56,016 nt of DNA from CAYQQU01 sp964419545 (GTDB lineage Bacteria > Bacteroidota > Bacteroidia > Chitinophagales > Saprospiraceae). Shown piece by piece: positions 35,255 to 43,957 of the stretch (within the stretch, counting starts at the first letter, position 1; each line of letters opens with the position of its first letter). Location of the stretch: contig CAYQQU010000038.1 in NCBI GenBank assembly GCA_964419545.1, positions 1 through 56,016 of the forward strand. The letters are read 5' to 3'. Under the pieces are notes generated by a model. The model ran no database searches and was not told where the DNA came from. It was given only the letters and a program-made list of their open reading frames with translations. The position numbers were made by a program, and so were the translations under genes.

Positions 35255-35728
35255 ATGAGCAAAGAACATGAAATCGACAAGCTGGACAAGCAGATCTTAT
35301 CGGCTTTGATGGAAAACGCCAAACGGCCTTATACCGAGATCGCCAAGGAACTCTACGTCTCCGGCGGCACCATTCACGTGCGGATGAAGAAACTCGAGGA
35401 GGCAGGCGTCGTCAAGGGGTACAATCTCGCCATTGACCCCCACAAGCTGGGGTACGACGTGGTGGCCTTTCTCGGCATTTACCTCGACAAGAGTTCCTTG
35501 TACGACGCTGTCGCCGCCGAGCTGAAGAAGATCCCGGAAATCGTCGCCGCCCATTACACTACGGGGCTTTACAACATCTTCGCCAAGATCGTATGCCGCG
35601 ACACCAAGCACCTGCGCGATGTGCTGCACGACAAGATCCAGAACATTGAAGGCATTCAGCGCACCGAGACGTTCATCTCCCTGGAAGAGAGCATCGACCG
35701 GCCGATCGATATCGTCGATAATTCCTGA
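35255..35728 (+). CDS. Lrp/AsnC family transcriptional regulator
   Basis: The 157-residue product has an N-terminal helix-turn-helix (LDKQILSALMENAKRPYTEIAKELYVSGGTIHVRM-type, residues 10-45). A RAM ligand domain follows (LGYDVVAFLGIYLDKSSLYD, YTTGLYNIFAKIVCRD, IQNIEGIQRTETFISLEE). Lrp/AsnC proteins assemble as octamers and respond to amino acids or related effectors. Length is standard. The inducer cannot be predicted. Confidence 0.95.
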   Translation: MSKEHEIDKLDKQILSALMENAKRPYTEIAKELYVSGGTIHVRMKKLEEAGVVKGYNLAIDPHKLGYDVVAFLGIYLDKSSLYDAVAAELKKIPEIVAAHYTTGLYNIFAKIVCRDTKHLRDVLHDKIQNIEGIQRTETFISLEESIDRPIDIVDNS

Positions 35729-35797
35729 ACAATCCGGTTTTACCCGGATTTAGTAAGCAGACTGCCGTTTTTGTCCTCCCCTGCTCTACCAAAAGCG

Positions 35798-35830
35798 AAC
35801 GGAGCTCCCGTCGCTTGACGGAGCCCCGTT
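35798..35830. terminator. Imperfect hairpin between convergent lrp-like and rpoD genes
   Basis: AACGGAGCTCCCGTC and GACGGAGCCCCGTT form a stem with one bulge and a GCTT loop. T tracts on either side are short, so terminator function is plausible but weak. Confidence 0.45.
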
Positions 35831-35882
35831 CCATGTTGCATAAATTTCTTTCGAGTGGGTGCTTGCGATCGATGTTTGAGGA

Positions 35883-36752
35883 TCAGGCCCCCAGGTAGTG
35901 CTTGAGCAGCTTGCTGCGGTTGGCGGAGCGCAGCTTGTTGATGGCTTTGTCTTTGATCTGGCGCACGCGTTCGCGGGTCAGGCCGAACTTTTCGCCGATA
36001 TCTTCCAGCGACATGGGGTGTTCCACTCCGATGCCGAAATAGAGCTTGATGACGTCGCACTGGCGTTCGGTGAGGGTGCTCAGCGAGCGTTCGATTTCCT
36101 GACGCAGCGACTGGTTGTAGTCGAGCTCGGAGTCGGTATTCGGCGTACTGCTGTTTTCCAGCACGTCCAGCAGGGAGTTGTCCTCCCCTTCCACGAAAGG
36201 CGCATCCATGGAGACGTGGCGGGCGGCGACGCCGAGGGTCGTTTCCACCTCTTCGGTCGGGATCTCCAGCATGTCGGCCAGCTCGTCGGCCGAGGGTTCC
36301 CGTTCGTATTCTTGTTCCAGTTCCGAGAAAGCTTTATTGATCTTATTGAGCGAGCCCACTTTATTGAGCGGGAGGCGGACGATGCGCGATTGTTCGGCCA
36401 GGGCCTGCAGGATCGACTGGCGGATCCACCAGACGGCGTAAGAGATGAATTTGAAACCGCGCGTTTCGTCAAACCGTTGGGCGGCTTTGATCAGCCCCAG
36501 GTTGCCCTCGTTGATAAGGTCGCTCAGCGATAATCCCTGGTTTTGGTACTGCTTGGCTACCGAAACCACAAACCGGAGGTTAGCTTTGGTCAGTTTTTCC
36601 AGTGCGGCCTGATCACCTTGTTTGATTCGTTTGGCCAGCTCCACTTCCTCTTCCGGCGTGAGCAGGTCCACTTTACCGATTTCCTGCAGGTACTTCTCAA
36701 GTGACTGGCTCTCACGATTAGTAATAGATTTGGTGATTTTAAGCTGTCTCAT
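35883..36752 (-). CDS. rpoD: RNA polymerase primary sigma factor RpoD
   Basis: A 289-residue sigma-70 lacking region 1.1, as in Bacteroidota. Region 1.2 is SLEKYLQEIGKVDLLTPEEEVELAKRI. Region 2 includes LIKAAQRFDETRGFKFISYAVWWIRQSI. Region 3 covers RLPLNKVGSLNKINKAFSEL, and region 4 ends GLTRERVRQIKDKAINKLR. It directs RNA polymerase to housekeeping promoters; the Bacteroidota form recognises TTTG/TAnnTTTG. A match to that consensus lies upstream of the gene, implying self-transcription. Confidence 0.97.
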   Translation of the reverse strand: MRQLKITKSITNRESQSLEKYLQEIGKVDLLTPEEEVELAKRIKQGDQAALEKLTKANLRFVVSVAKQYQNQGLSLSDLINEGNLGLIKAAQRFDETRGFKFISYAVWWIRQSILQALAEQSRIVRLPLNKVGSLNKINKAFSELEQEYEREPSADELADMLEIPTEEVETTLGVAARHVSMDAPFVEGEDNSLLDVLENSSTPNTDSELDYNQSLRQEIERSLSTLTERQCDVIKLYFGIGVEHPMSLEDIGEKFGLTRERVRQIKDKAINKLRSANRSKLLKHYLGA

Positions 36753-36929
36753 GCACTTAAAAGTTTTTGATGTTTAAATGGGAGAAACCCGGAGGTGTAG
36801 AAATAAAGGCAGGATACGAAAATGGGATGTCGCCTAGCTGGCTGCGTCGGATCGTAAAAAAAGCTCGACAGTAGTTGGTGTAGTAATTTTTTCAAGCCCT
36901 AATCCGTTCTGTTCAATAGTTACAGCGTA

Positions 36930-36960
36930 CAAAAGTACAGCAATTCGCCCAGCGTGTCAA
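36930..36960 (-). promoter_or_regulatory. Promoter of rpoD (TTG-N20-TACTTTTG)
   Basis: The minus strand reads TTG at 36960-36958, 20 nt, then TACTTTTG at 36937-36930, an exact fit to the Bacteroidota -33/-7 consensus. The leader to the ATG is about 175 nt. Apart from this the 378-bp gap to the START-like gene shows nothing certain. Confidence 0.7.
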
Positions 36961-37130
36961 GTAGGCGTGCGGAAGCGGCGGGCGCGGGAAAATTTGGAAA
37001 AATCGATTTTTTGTACTTTATTGCACGTAGCGAGTTTATTGAATTGCCGCTCCTGAACTGACAATCAGGCTCCTATCGCTTCAGATCGCGTCTCAGTAAA
37101 CTCCTATTCTCAACCAATAGAACTACAGGT

Positions 37131-37511
37131 ATGGAGCGTGTGCAATTTTCTATGGAGTTCTTGTTTAAAGCTTCTCCTACTATTCTTTACAAATTTCTCA
37201 CGACACCGTCTTGCCTCATCCGCTGGTTCTGTGACGAAGTCGACATTCAGGGCGATGTGTTCACCTTCACCTGGAGCGGCGCCGACGAGATCGCCGAAGT
37301 GATCACCGACGTCGAAGACGAACTTCTGCGCTTCCGTTGGGACGAAGCCGAAGACGAGGAAGAATACCTCGAATTCAAGATCTCCCGCTCGCCCATCACC
37401 GAACAGACTATCCTGGAAATCACCGACTTCTGCGACGCCGACGAGATCGACGATCAGAAGCAGCTCTGGGAAAACCAGGTGGCCCGCCTGCAAAAAGCGA
37501 CCGGCGGCTGA
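37131..37511 (+). CDS. START-like domain protein (SRPBCC superfamily)
   Basis: The 126-residue product fits the START-like family of Bacteroidota. It opens QFSMEFLFKASPTILYKFLTTPSCLIRWF, continues FTWSGADEIAEVITDVEDELLRFRW and closes with the helix KQLWENQVARLQKATGG. The hydrophobic cavity fold suggests a small lipid or ligand carrier or AHSA1-like chaperone partner, but the ligand is unknown. The acidic stretch DEAEDEEEY is striking. Position divergent from rpoD is common in related genomes as I recall. Confidence 0.85.
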   Translation: MERVQFSMEFLFKASPTILYKFLTTPSCLIRWFCDEVDIQGDVFTFTWSGADEIAEVITDVEDELLRFRWDEAEDEEEYLEFKISRSPITEQTILEITDFCDADEIDDQKQLWENQVARLQKATGG

Positions 37512-37612
37512 TTGCCGGTGCGATGAGCCGGCCAGGTCGCCCGGATGCCCCCCGCCGCCAATATCCCGTACCGGCGGGACGGGAACAAAGCGATGTTTCA
37601 AGTTAACTAAGT

Positions 37613-37733
37613 GGTGTGTAACAAAAATTTTTGCTGATCCTTTCTTGAAAGGAAACGCTTTTAATTACTGAAAATCAACTTTTTAAATTGAGCACTCAGC
37701 AAAAATTTTTACAAGGAACTTGTGTTACACACC
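37613..37733 (-). mobile_element. 121-bp MITE (family C), copy 2
   Basis: The reverse complement of 12208-12328 with no difference that I can find. It is flanked by a 7-bp direct repeat ACTAAGT at 37606-37612 and 37734-37740, consistent with target duplication. Its perfect match implies recent movement. The rest of 37512-37941 has no gene I can support. Confidence 0.85.
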
Positions 37734-37941
37734 ACTAAGTACTTTGTCAATTAAGTTTTGCGCCTTTTTGTCGAGTGCATTTTAGTCATAGACGAGGTTT
37801 ACCCGGCTGCACAGACGGGCGCGAAAGACGACCATAGCCATAGCTACGGAAGGATTGAGCAACGAAGGATATGGCTAAAAGGCGCCGACAAAAAGCTGTA
37901 AAATTTAGTTGACGAAATACTAAGTCCGCCATGCCCGGCCC

Positions 37942-37972
37942 TTGTACGCTTCGGACCGGTATAATACTTTTG
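37942..37972 (+). promoter_or_regulatory. Promoter of the PD-(D/E)XK gene
   Basis: TTG at 37942-37944, exactly 20 nt, then TACTTTTG at 37965-37972, 35 bp before the ATG. This is the same geometry as the rpoD promoter. Confidence 0.7.
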
Positions 37973-38007
37973 CAATGGGTGAAATTTCCTGACCTCAACG
38001 GTGACGA

Positions 38008-40689
38008 ATGACCATTTACTTCGGACTTGCGCTCGACGACATCGCTTATCCTCCGCCGGACCGGGCCCGCGGGGGGGTGCGACACCTCGGCCCCGCCGGG
38101 CTGCTGGGCTTACTCGAATCGCACCTCGGCCTGGGCGGGCATCCCAACGACAACGACTACCTGCGTATCGAGCGGTTTCGTCAGGAACTGGCCCGTTACC
38201 TCAGCGAGGCGCCCGACGCTTTTTTCGCCGCCTCCTTTCATTCCGATCAGTTCGCCACCGCTGCGGCCCTGCTTGCCCGGCGCGACGAGCTGCTCATGGG
38301 AGGATGGGATTTCATCACCGACGCCGCGACGCCGCCCCGCCTCCGGCAGCTGGCCGAGATCGCGCGGGCATGTACGGCGGCGAACGACCTACCCCCCGGC
38401 TTTGCCGATCGCTTGCTGATGATCATCGATCACCTCCCCCGCCGGCGCCATCCCGTTCGCCGCCTCACGCTGGTGGAGCCTCGCCACCTGCTGCCGCCGC
38501 ATCTCGACCGGCTGCTGACGGCCCTGGAAAAAACGGGCGTCGAGGTCCGGCAGACCGACGAGCCGCCGGCGCCGGGCGACGACGACCTCGGCCGATTCCG
38601 GCGCGCCATTTCCCGGGAAGGGCAGGCCCCCCTTCCCCTGCGCGCCGACGGCAGCCTGATCGTACTGCGCGCCCAGCGGGATACCGACGCGGCGGCTTTC
38701 CTCGCCGAGCTGCTGCGGCGCAACCCCGGCTTTCGCCCCCTTTGCCTGGCGCCCGAAAAGAACCGGACGCTCGACCTCGCCATCGCGCGGGCGGGCCTGC
38801 CCAGCCTCGGCATCCCCTCCGCCTCGCCGGCCCGACCTACCCTGCAGGTGCTGAAACTGATCACGGTTTTTCTCTGGGAACCGATCAACCCCTTCAAAGT
38901 CATGGAGTTCGTCTCTCTGGCCGTCAAACCGCTCGATGACGAACTGGCCCACCGCATCGCCGAACACATCGCCCAGACGCCCGGCCTCGGCAGCGAGAGC
39001 TGGCACTTTATGATCCGGCAGTTTTTCGATCAACATCCCGGCAGCGCCAAACAAAAAGCGCAGATCCGCTCGCAGTACGAATTTTGGTTCGAACGGCGCC
39101 GCTACTCCGGCGCGCGCAGCGCCCCGAAATCCGAGGTCGTCAGCATTTTCCGGCGCCTCTTCCGCTGGGCGGCCGATGCTTTCGAACAGAGCGGCGAACG
39201 CAACACCTCGCTGCTCGTCCTGGCCGAACAAGCCCGGCGCATCACCGAGCTGCTGGAAGTGCTTCCCGAAACGGAACTCAGCAGCCTCGAACTGGAGCGC
39301 ATCGTGCGCACCATCTACGAACCGGCCCCCGTGCAGTTTGCCGAAGAACGCGACCACCTGCCCTACGTGCACCATCCCAACGCCATCATCCGGCCCGCCG
39401 AAGCGCTGGTGTGGTGGAACTTCGTGCAAAACGACACTGAACACTTCTTTTCCCCCTGGTACCGGGAAGAGCTGCGCTGGCTGGCGGAACGCAACGTCTT
39501 TCCGCCCGCTCCCGAAGCCGAAAACGCCCTGCTGGTCTGGACGCGCAAAAGGCCGGTGCGCTGCGCCGGTCAGCGCCTGGTGCTGGTCATTCCGCAAACC
39601 GTGGAAGGCGAGGAAACCACCCCGCACCCCCTCTTCGGCAACCTCAAGGCAGCCTTTACCAATCTGGAGGATATCACCTATGACCTCGACCATCCCGGCG
39701 AAGCCGCTTTCCTATCCCGCATTTTCGAACGCCCCGCCACGACCGACCTGCCGGTGCGGCGACCCGGGCGCACGGCCCCATTCCTGCGCCTGCGCCGGGC
39801 GGGGTTGCTCGCGCCAAGGGAATACGAGAGCTTCACCAGCCTGGAGACCCTGCTGTATTATCCGCACCAGTGGGTATTCCGCCACAAGATACAATTGCGG
39901 CGATCGTCGATCCTCAGCGTGGTCAAAGACCGCACCCTCATGGGCAACCTCGCCCACCGCATCTTCGAAAAACTCTTCCGGCAGGACATCGACGGCTGGG
40001 ATAGCGACCGACTCGCCCGCTGGATCGACGAGGCCGCCAAAGACCTGCTGCGGCGCGAAGGCGCAGTGCTGCTGCTCTACGGCCGCGAGCCGGAACGGGC
40101 CGACTTTATCAAGCGCCTGAAATTCTCGGCCTGGAGCCTGATCAACCTCATCCGCAACAACGGCTGGCGGGTGGCCGGCGCCGAACAGCCCATCGAAGGC
40201 GACTTCGCCGGCCTGCCCCTGCGCGCCCGGGCCGACCTGGTGCTCGAAAAAGACGGCCGCCGCGCCGTGATCGACCTCAAATGGCGCGGCGCGCGCCGCC
40301 GCGAAAACCTCATCCGCAACGAAGAAGACCTGCAACTGGTGCTCTACGGAAAGCTGCTCGGCGAAAACGGCCGCTTCGCCCATACCGCCTTCTTTATCCT
40401 CGAGAACGGACGCCTGGTGGCCCGCAATAACGAAGCCTTCCGCGAAGTGACGGCCGTGGCGCCCGACGTACCCCACCAGGAAGCCAACGCCCGTATCCTG
40501 CAACGCATGGAAGCCACCCTGGCGTGGCGCAGCGAACAGCTCCGGCGCGGCGAAGTGGAGATCCGCTGCCGGCATACCTGCGATGAACTGGACGAACACT
40601 ACGGCGACGAACTGCTGGACCTGCTCGAAATGCGCTCGGAAGACGACCCCTTCGACGATTACCTCACCCTGATCGCCCCGGAAACGTGA
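38008..40689 (+). CDS. PD-(D/E)XK nuclease, AddB-like
   Basis: The 893-residue product looks like the inactivated-helicase/nuclease subunit of an AddAB-type DNA-end resection complex. The N-terminal ~640 residues are helicase-like without a Walker A GKT. The C-terminal nuclease begins about LASPREYESFTSLETLLYYPHQWVF-type (near 590-615) and carries the catalytic set Asp743 in RARADLVLE and Asp756-x-Lys758 in VIDLKW, followed by a Gln-containing helix (DLQLVLYGKLLGE). Cysteines near the C-terminus (RCRHTCDE) may be remnants of an iron-sulfur site. No AddA/UvrD partner is next to it, so the partner must be elsewhere. Confidence 0.85.
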   Translation: MTIYFGLALDDIAYPPPDRARGGVRHLGPAGLLGLLESHLGLGGHPNDNDYLRIERFRQELARYLSEAPDAFFAASFHSDQFATAAALLARRDELLMGGWDFITDAATPPRLRQLAEIARACTAANDLPPGFADRLLMIIDHLPRRRHPVRRLTLVEPRHLLPPHLDRLLTALEKTGVEVRQTDEPPAPGDDDLGRFRRAISREGQAPLPLRADGSLIVLRAQRDTDAAAFLAELLRRNPGFRPLCLAPEKNRTLDLAIARAGLPSLGIPSASPARPTLQVLKLITVFLWEPINPFKVMEFVSLAVKPLDDELAHRIAEHIAQTPGLGSESWHFMIRQFFDQHPGSAKQKAQIRSQYEFWFERRRYSGARSAPKSEVVSIFRRLFRWAADAFEQSGERNTSLLVLAEQARRITELLEVLPETELSSLELERIVRTIYEPAPVQFAEERDHLPYVHHPNAIIRPAEALVWWNFVQNDTEHFFSPWYREELRWLAERNVFPPAPEAENALLVWTRKRPVRCAGQRLVLVIPQTVEGEETTPHPLFGNLKAAFTNLEDITYDLDHPGEAAFLSRIFERPATTDLPVRRPGRTAPFLRLRRAGLLAPREYESFTSLETLLYYPHQWVFRHKIQLRRSSILSVVKDRTLMGNLAHRIFEKLFRQDIDGWDSDRLARWIDEAAKDLLRREGAVLLLYGREPERADFIKRLKFSAWSLINLIRNNGWRVAGAEQPIEGDFAGLPLRARADLVLEKDGRRAVIDLKWRGARRRENLIRNEEDLQLVLYGKLLGENGRFAHTAFFILENGRLVARNNEAFREVTAVAPDVPHQEANARILQRMEATLAWRSEQLRRGEVEIRCRHTCDELDEHYGDELLDLLEMRSEDDPFDDYLTLIAPET

Positions 40690-40879
40690 CCAGCTGACAA
40701 CCTGCGAAAAAGCATGCCCCGGCAGTGATAAAAATCATCTCATTGCCCAGCAGGGGCCGATAACTTTGGAGCGGTGGAGGCCTGCTCCCGCACCGGAGCG
40801 GTGGTTTTTCCACCGCTTCCGGACAGCGCCCCCGCACAGTCAACTGTTGGGAAAGCTGCGTTGTTATTCAAACAGTTAC

Positions 40880-40910
40880 TTAGTATTGATCTAAATAAGG
40901 AATACCTTTG
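40880..40910 (+). promoter_or_regulatory. Putative promoter of korA
   Basis: TTA at 40880-40882, 20 nt, TACCTTTG at 40903-40910. The -7 box is perfect, the -33 has one mismatch. It lies 30 bp before the ATG. Confidence 0.55.
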
Positions 40911-40940
40911 TGACCGGTACCGGCTCGCAGGCCGGATAAA

Positions 40941-42809
40941 ATGGAAATAGCCAAAATGAGTAAACTAACCGAAGTAAAGGAAAGAGAAGCCATTACCATA
41001 AAATTTGCCGGCGATTCCGGCGACGGCATGCAGCTTACGGGATCGCTCTTCACCAATAACACCGCTCTGATCGGGGCCGACCTGGCGACTTTTCCCGACT
41101 TTCCGGCCGAGATACGGGCGCCGCAGGGCACCCTCGGCGGCGTTTCGGGTTTTCAGCTGAAATTCGGGAGCACGGAAATCTATACCCCGGGCGACCACTT
41201 CGACGTGCTGGTCGCCATGAACGCCGCAGCGCTGAAAACCAACCTGCCCCTACTGCGGCCGGGCGGCGCCATCATCGCCAATACCGCAGGCTTCGATAGC
41301 AAAAACCTGCGGCTGGCGCACTACGAAGAAGGGGAAAACCCGATCGAAGACGGCAGCCTGGACGATTTCGAACTCTACAAGATCGACATCACCCGGCTCA
41401 CCCGGGAGACGCTGGCCGACTCGCCGCTGAGCACCAAGGAAAAAGACCGCTGCAAGAACATGTTCGTTCTCGGCTTTCTCTTCTGGCGCTACAACCGGAA
41501 AATGGAATCGGCAACCGGCTTCCTGGAGCAGAAGTTCCGGAGTAAGCCGGAGATACTGGAAGCCAACGTGAATGTCCTGAAAGCCGGTTATCATTACGGT
41601 GAGACCACGGAGACCTTCACCACCACTTACCAGGTCAAGCCGGCGCCCCTCCCCAAGGGCGTCTATCGCAACGTGATGGGCAACCAGGCGCTGGTCATCG
41701 GCCTGGTGACCGCGGCTCAGAAGGCCGGCCTGCCCTTGTTCTACGGCAGTTATCCGATCACTCCCGCTTCCGATATCCTGCACGAATTGTCGCGCTTCAA
41801 GCACTTCGACGTGCGCACCTTCCAGGCCGAAGACGAGATCGCCGCCATGACCTCGGTGATCGGCGCTGCTTACGGCGGCAACCTCGCCGTAACGGGCACC
41901 TCCGGCCCGGGCATGGCCCTGAAGGCCGAAGCCATGGGGCTGGCGGTCATTCTGGAACTGCCCATGGTGATCTGCAACGTGCAGCGCGGCGGTCCTTCTA
42001 CCGGCCTGCCGACCAAAACCGAGCAGTCGGACCTGCTGCAGGCCCTCTACGGGCGCAACGGCGAATGCCCCATGCCCGTGCTGGCGGCCCACTCCCCCGC
42101 CGATTGTTTCGATACGGCTCTGGAAGCCGCCCGCATCGCACTGCAGCATATGACGCCGGTGATCCTGCTCAGCGACGGCTACATCGCCAACGGCTCGGAA
42201 CCCTGGCGCTTTCCCAAAGCCGCCGACATCGGTCCCATACCGGTGCACTTCACGCCGCCCGCCGAGGACGAAGCGCCGTTCCTGCCCTACGCCCGCGATG
42301 AAAGCTACGTGCGCGAATGGGCCGTACCCGGCACCAAAGGCAGGGCCCACCGCATCGGCGGCCTGGAAAAAGAAGCCGAAACGGGAAACGTCTCCTACGA
42401 CCCGGCCAACCACGAATACATGGTCAAGATCCGGGAAGCGAAAGTGGAAAAGATCGCCGATTTTATTCCCGAACAACAGATCGATTTCGGCGCCGAAGCA
42501 GGCGACGTGCTGCTCCTGGCCTGGGGGTCGACCTACGGCGTAACGCGCACCGTCGCCCGTGAGCTCCTAGCCGAAGGCTATCGCGTCGGGCACGCGCACC
42601 TGCGGCACCTGCGGCCGCTGCCGCGCAACCTGGGCGACATACTGGGCCGCTTCCGGAAAATCGTGATCCCCGAACTCAATAACGGGCAGTTGTCCAAAGT
42701 GATCCGGGATAAATTCCTGTTGCCCGTACACCAATACAACAAGATCCAGGGCGTACCCATTACCCGCCTGGAGCTGAAAGATTTCGTCAAAACATTGATT
42801 GAACAGTAA
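40941..42809 (+). CDS. korA: 2-oxoglutarate:ferredoxin oxidoreductase, alpha (fused gamma-alpha)
   Basis: A 622-residue protein. The N-terminal ~190 residues are the gamma domain (ITIKFAGDSGDGMQLTGSLF, GTLGGVSGFQLKFGS). The alpha domain follows with the pyrimidine/PP signature GSYPITPASDILHELSR near 270-285, FQAEDEIAAMTSVIGAAYGG and SGPGMALKAEAMGLAVILELP, then the C-terminal transketolase-like part. With KorB it oxidatively decarboxylates 2-oxoglutarate to succinyl-CoA, reducing ferredoxin. The substrate preference for 2-oxoglutarate over other 2-oxoacids is by family, not proven. The beta subunit starts 14 bp after the stop. Confidence 0.93.
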   Translation: MEIAKMSKLTEVKEREAITIKFAGDSGDGMQLTGSLFTNNTALIGADLATFPDFPAEIRAPQGTLGGVSGFQLKFGSTEIYTPGDHFDVLVAMNAAALKTNLPLLRPGGAIIANTAGFDSKNLRLAHYEEGENPIEDGSLDDFELYKIDITRLTRETLADSPLSTKEKDRCKNMFVLGFLFWRYNRKMESATGFLEQKFRSKPEILEANVNVLKAGYHYGETTETFTTTYQVKPAPLPKGVYRNVMGNQALVIGLVTAAQKAGLPLFYGSYPITPASDILHELSRFKHFDVRTFQAEDEIAAMTSVIGAAYGGNLAVTGTSGPGMALKAEAMGLAVILELPMVICNVQRGGPSTGLPTKTEQSDLLQALYGRNGECPMPVLAAHSPADCFDTALEAARIALQHMTPVILLSDGYIANGSEPWRFPKAADIGPIPVHFTPPAEDEAPFLPYARDESYVREWAVPGTKGRAHRIGGLEKEAETGNVSYDPANHEYMVKIREAKVEKIADFIPEQQIDFGAEAGDVLLLAWGSTYGVTRTVARELLAEGYRVGHAHLRHLRPLPRNLGDILGRFRKIVIPELNNGQLSKVIRDKFLLPVHQYNKIQGVPITRLELKDFVKTLIEQ

Positions 42810-42822
42810 AGCAAAGCCAATA

Positions 42823-43860
42823 ATGACAACCAATATCCGTAGCAACGGCCAGCTCAAAGCCAAAGATTTCGCCTCCGACCAGGAAGTGCGCTGGTGCCCC
42901 GGCTGTGGCGACTATTCCATCCTCAAGCAGGTGCAAAGCGTATTCGCCGAGCTGCATTTCGACAAAGACGAGGTCGCCATCGTCTCCGGCATCGGCTGCT
43001 CATCGCGCTTTCCGTACTATCTGAACACCTACGGCATGCACGGCATCCACGGGCGGGCGCCGGCCATCGCCAGCGGCCTGAAGATGGCCAATCCCGAACT
43101 CAGCGTTTGGGTGATCACCGGCGACGGCGACGGGCTTTCGATCGGCGGCAACCACCTCTTTCACGTGCTGCGCCGCAATTTCGACCTGAACATCCTGCTG
43201 TTCAACAACCAGATCTACGGGCTGACCAAGGGCCAGTACTCCCCTACCTCGGAGTTGGATAAGCACACCAAATCGACCCCGATGGGCTCCATCGACCACC
43301 CGGTCAACCCGCTCGCTTTCGCTATGGGAGCCGAAGGCACCTTCATTGCCCGCAGCATGGACCGCGATCCCAAGCACCTGCAGGAGATGATCCGGCGGTC
43401 GCACGCCCACGCCGGCGCGTCCTTCCTGGAGATCTACCAGAACTGCAATATTTTCAACGACGGCGCCTTCGCGACCTTCACCGATAAAAAGACCAAGCCC
43501 GAGACGACCCTTTTCCTCGAACACGACCAGCCGCTGCGCTTCGGTCCGAACCAGGAAAAAGGCATCCGCCTCGACGGCTTCCGGCCGGTAGTGGTCGACC
43601 TGGAAGCCGACGGCTTTTCGCCCGATGACCTGTGGATACACGACGAGACCGACCCGGTCAAAGCACAATTGCTCACCCGCTTTTTCGAAGACCCCAACCA
43701 GCCCGGCGCCCTGCCGCGCCCCTTCGGCGTCTTTTATGTGAGCGAGCGGCCGACTTACGAGCGCCTGCTGTACCGGCAACTCGAAACGGCCGCAGCGCAA
43801 AAAGGCGAAGGCGACCTCGATCAGCTGCTGGCCGGGAACGTCACCTGGGAGATCAAATAA
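42823..43860 (+). CDS. korB: 2-oxoglutarate:ferredoxin oxidoreductase, beta subunit
   Basis: About 345 residues. Iron-sulfur ligands are visible at Cys25 and Cys28 in WCPGCGDYSI and Cys59 in SGIGCSSRF. The thiamine-diphosphate motif is GDGDGLSIGGNHLFH ... NNQIYGLTKGQ. These define the catalytic beta subunit that pairs with KorA. The frame extends to an ATG at 42799 overlapping korA, but MTTNIRSNGQL at 42823 matches the usual start. Cotranscribed with korA. Confidence 0.94.
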   Translation: MTTNIRSNGQLKAKDFASDQEVRWCPGCGDYSILKQVQSVFAELHFDKDEVAIVSGIGCSSRFPYYLNTYGMHGIHGRAPAIASGLKMANPELSVWVITGDGDGLSIGGNHLFHVLRRNFDLNILLFNNQIYGLTKGQYSPTSELDKHTKSTPMGSIDHPVNPLAFAMGAEGTFIARSMDRDPKHLQEMIRRSHAHAGASFLEIYQNCNIFNDGAFATFTDKKTKPETTLFLEHDQPLRFGPNQEKGIRLDGFRPVVVDLEADGFSPDDLWIHDETDPVKAQLLTRFFEDPNQPGALPRPFGVFYVSERPTYERLLYRQLETAAAQKGEGDLDQLLAGNVTWEIK

Positions 43861-43957
43861 TCCCGCTTTGGCGGGTGTCGGCGTCGTAGGATGAACTTAT
43901 TGCGGTAAAGTTGCTTCAAAAGCTTTACCTTATAGTGCCAAATAAAACCAAGACACC

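Noticed and set aside
38389..39693. Long antisense frame within the nuclease gene (and similar ones at 3462-4469, 41250-42476, 43925-45274)
   Set aside because: High-GC third-position shadowing; the sense strand has clear domains and the antisense has none.
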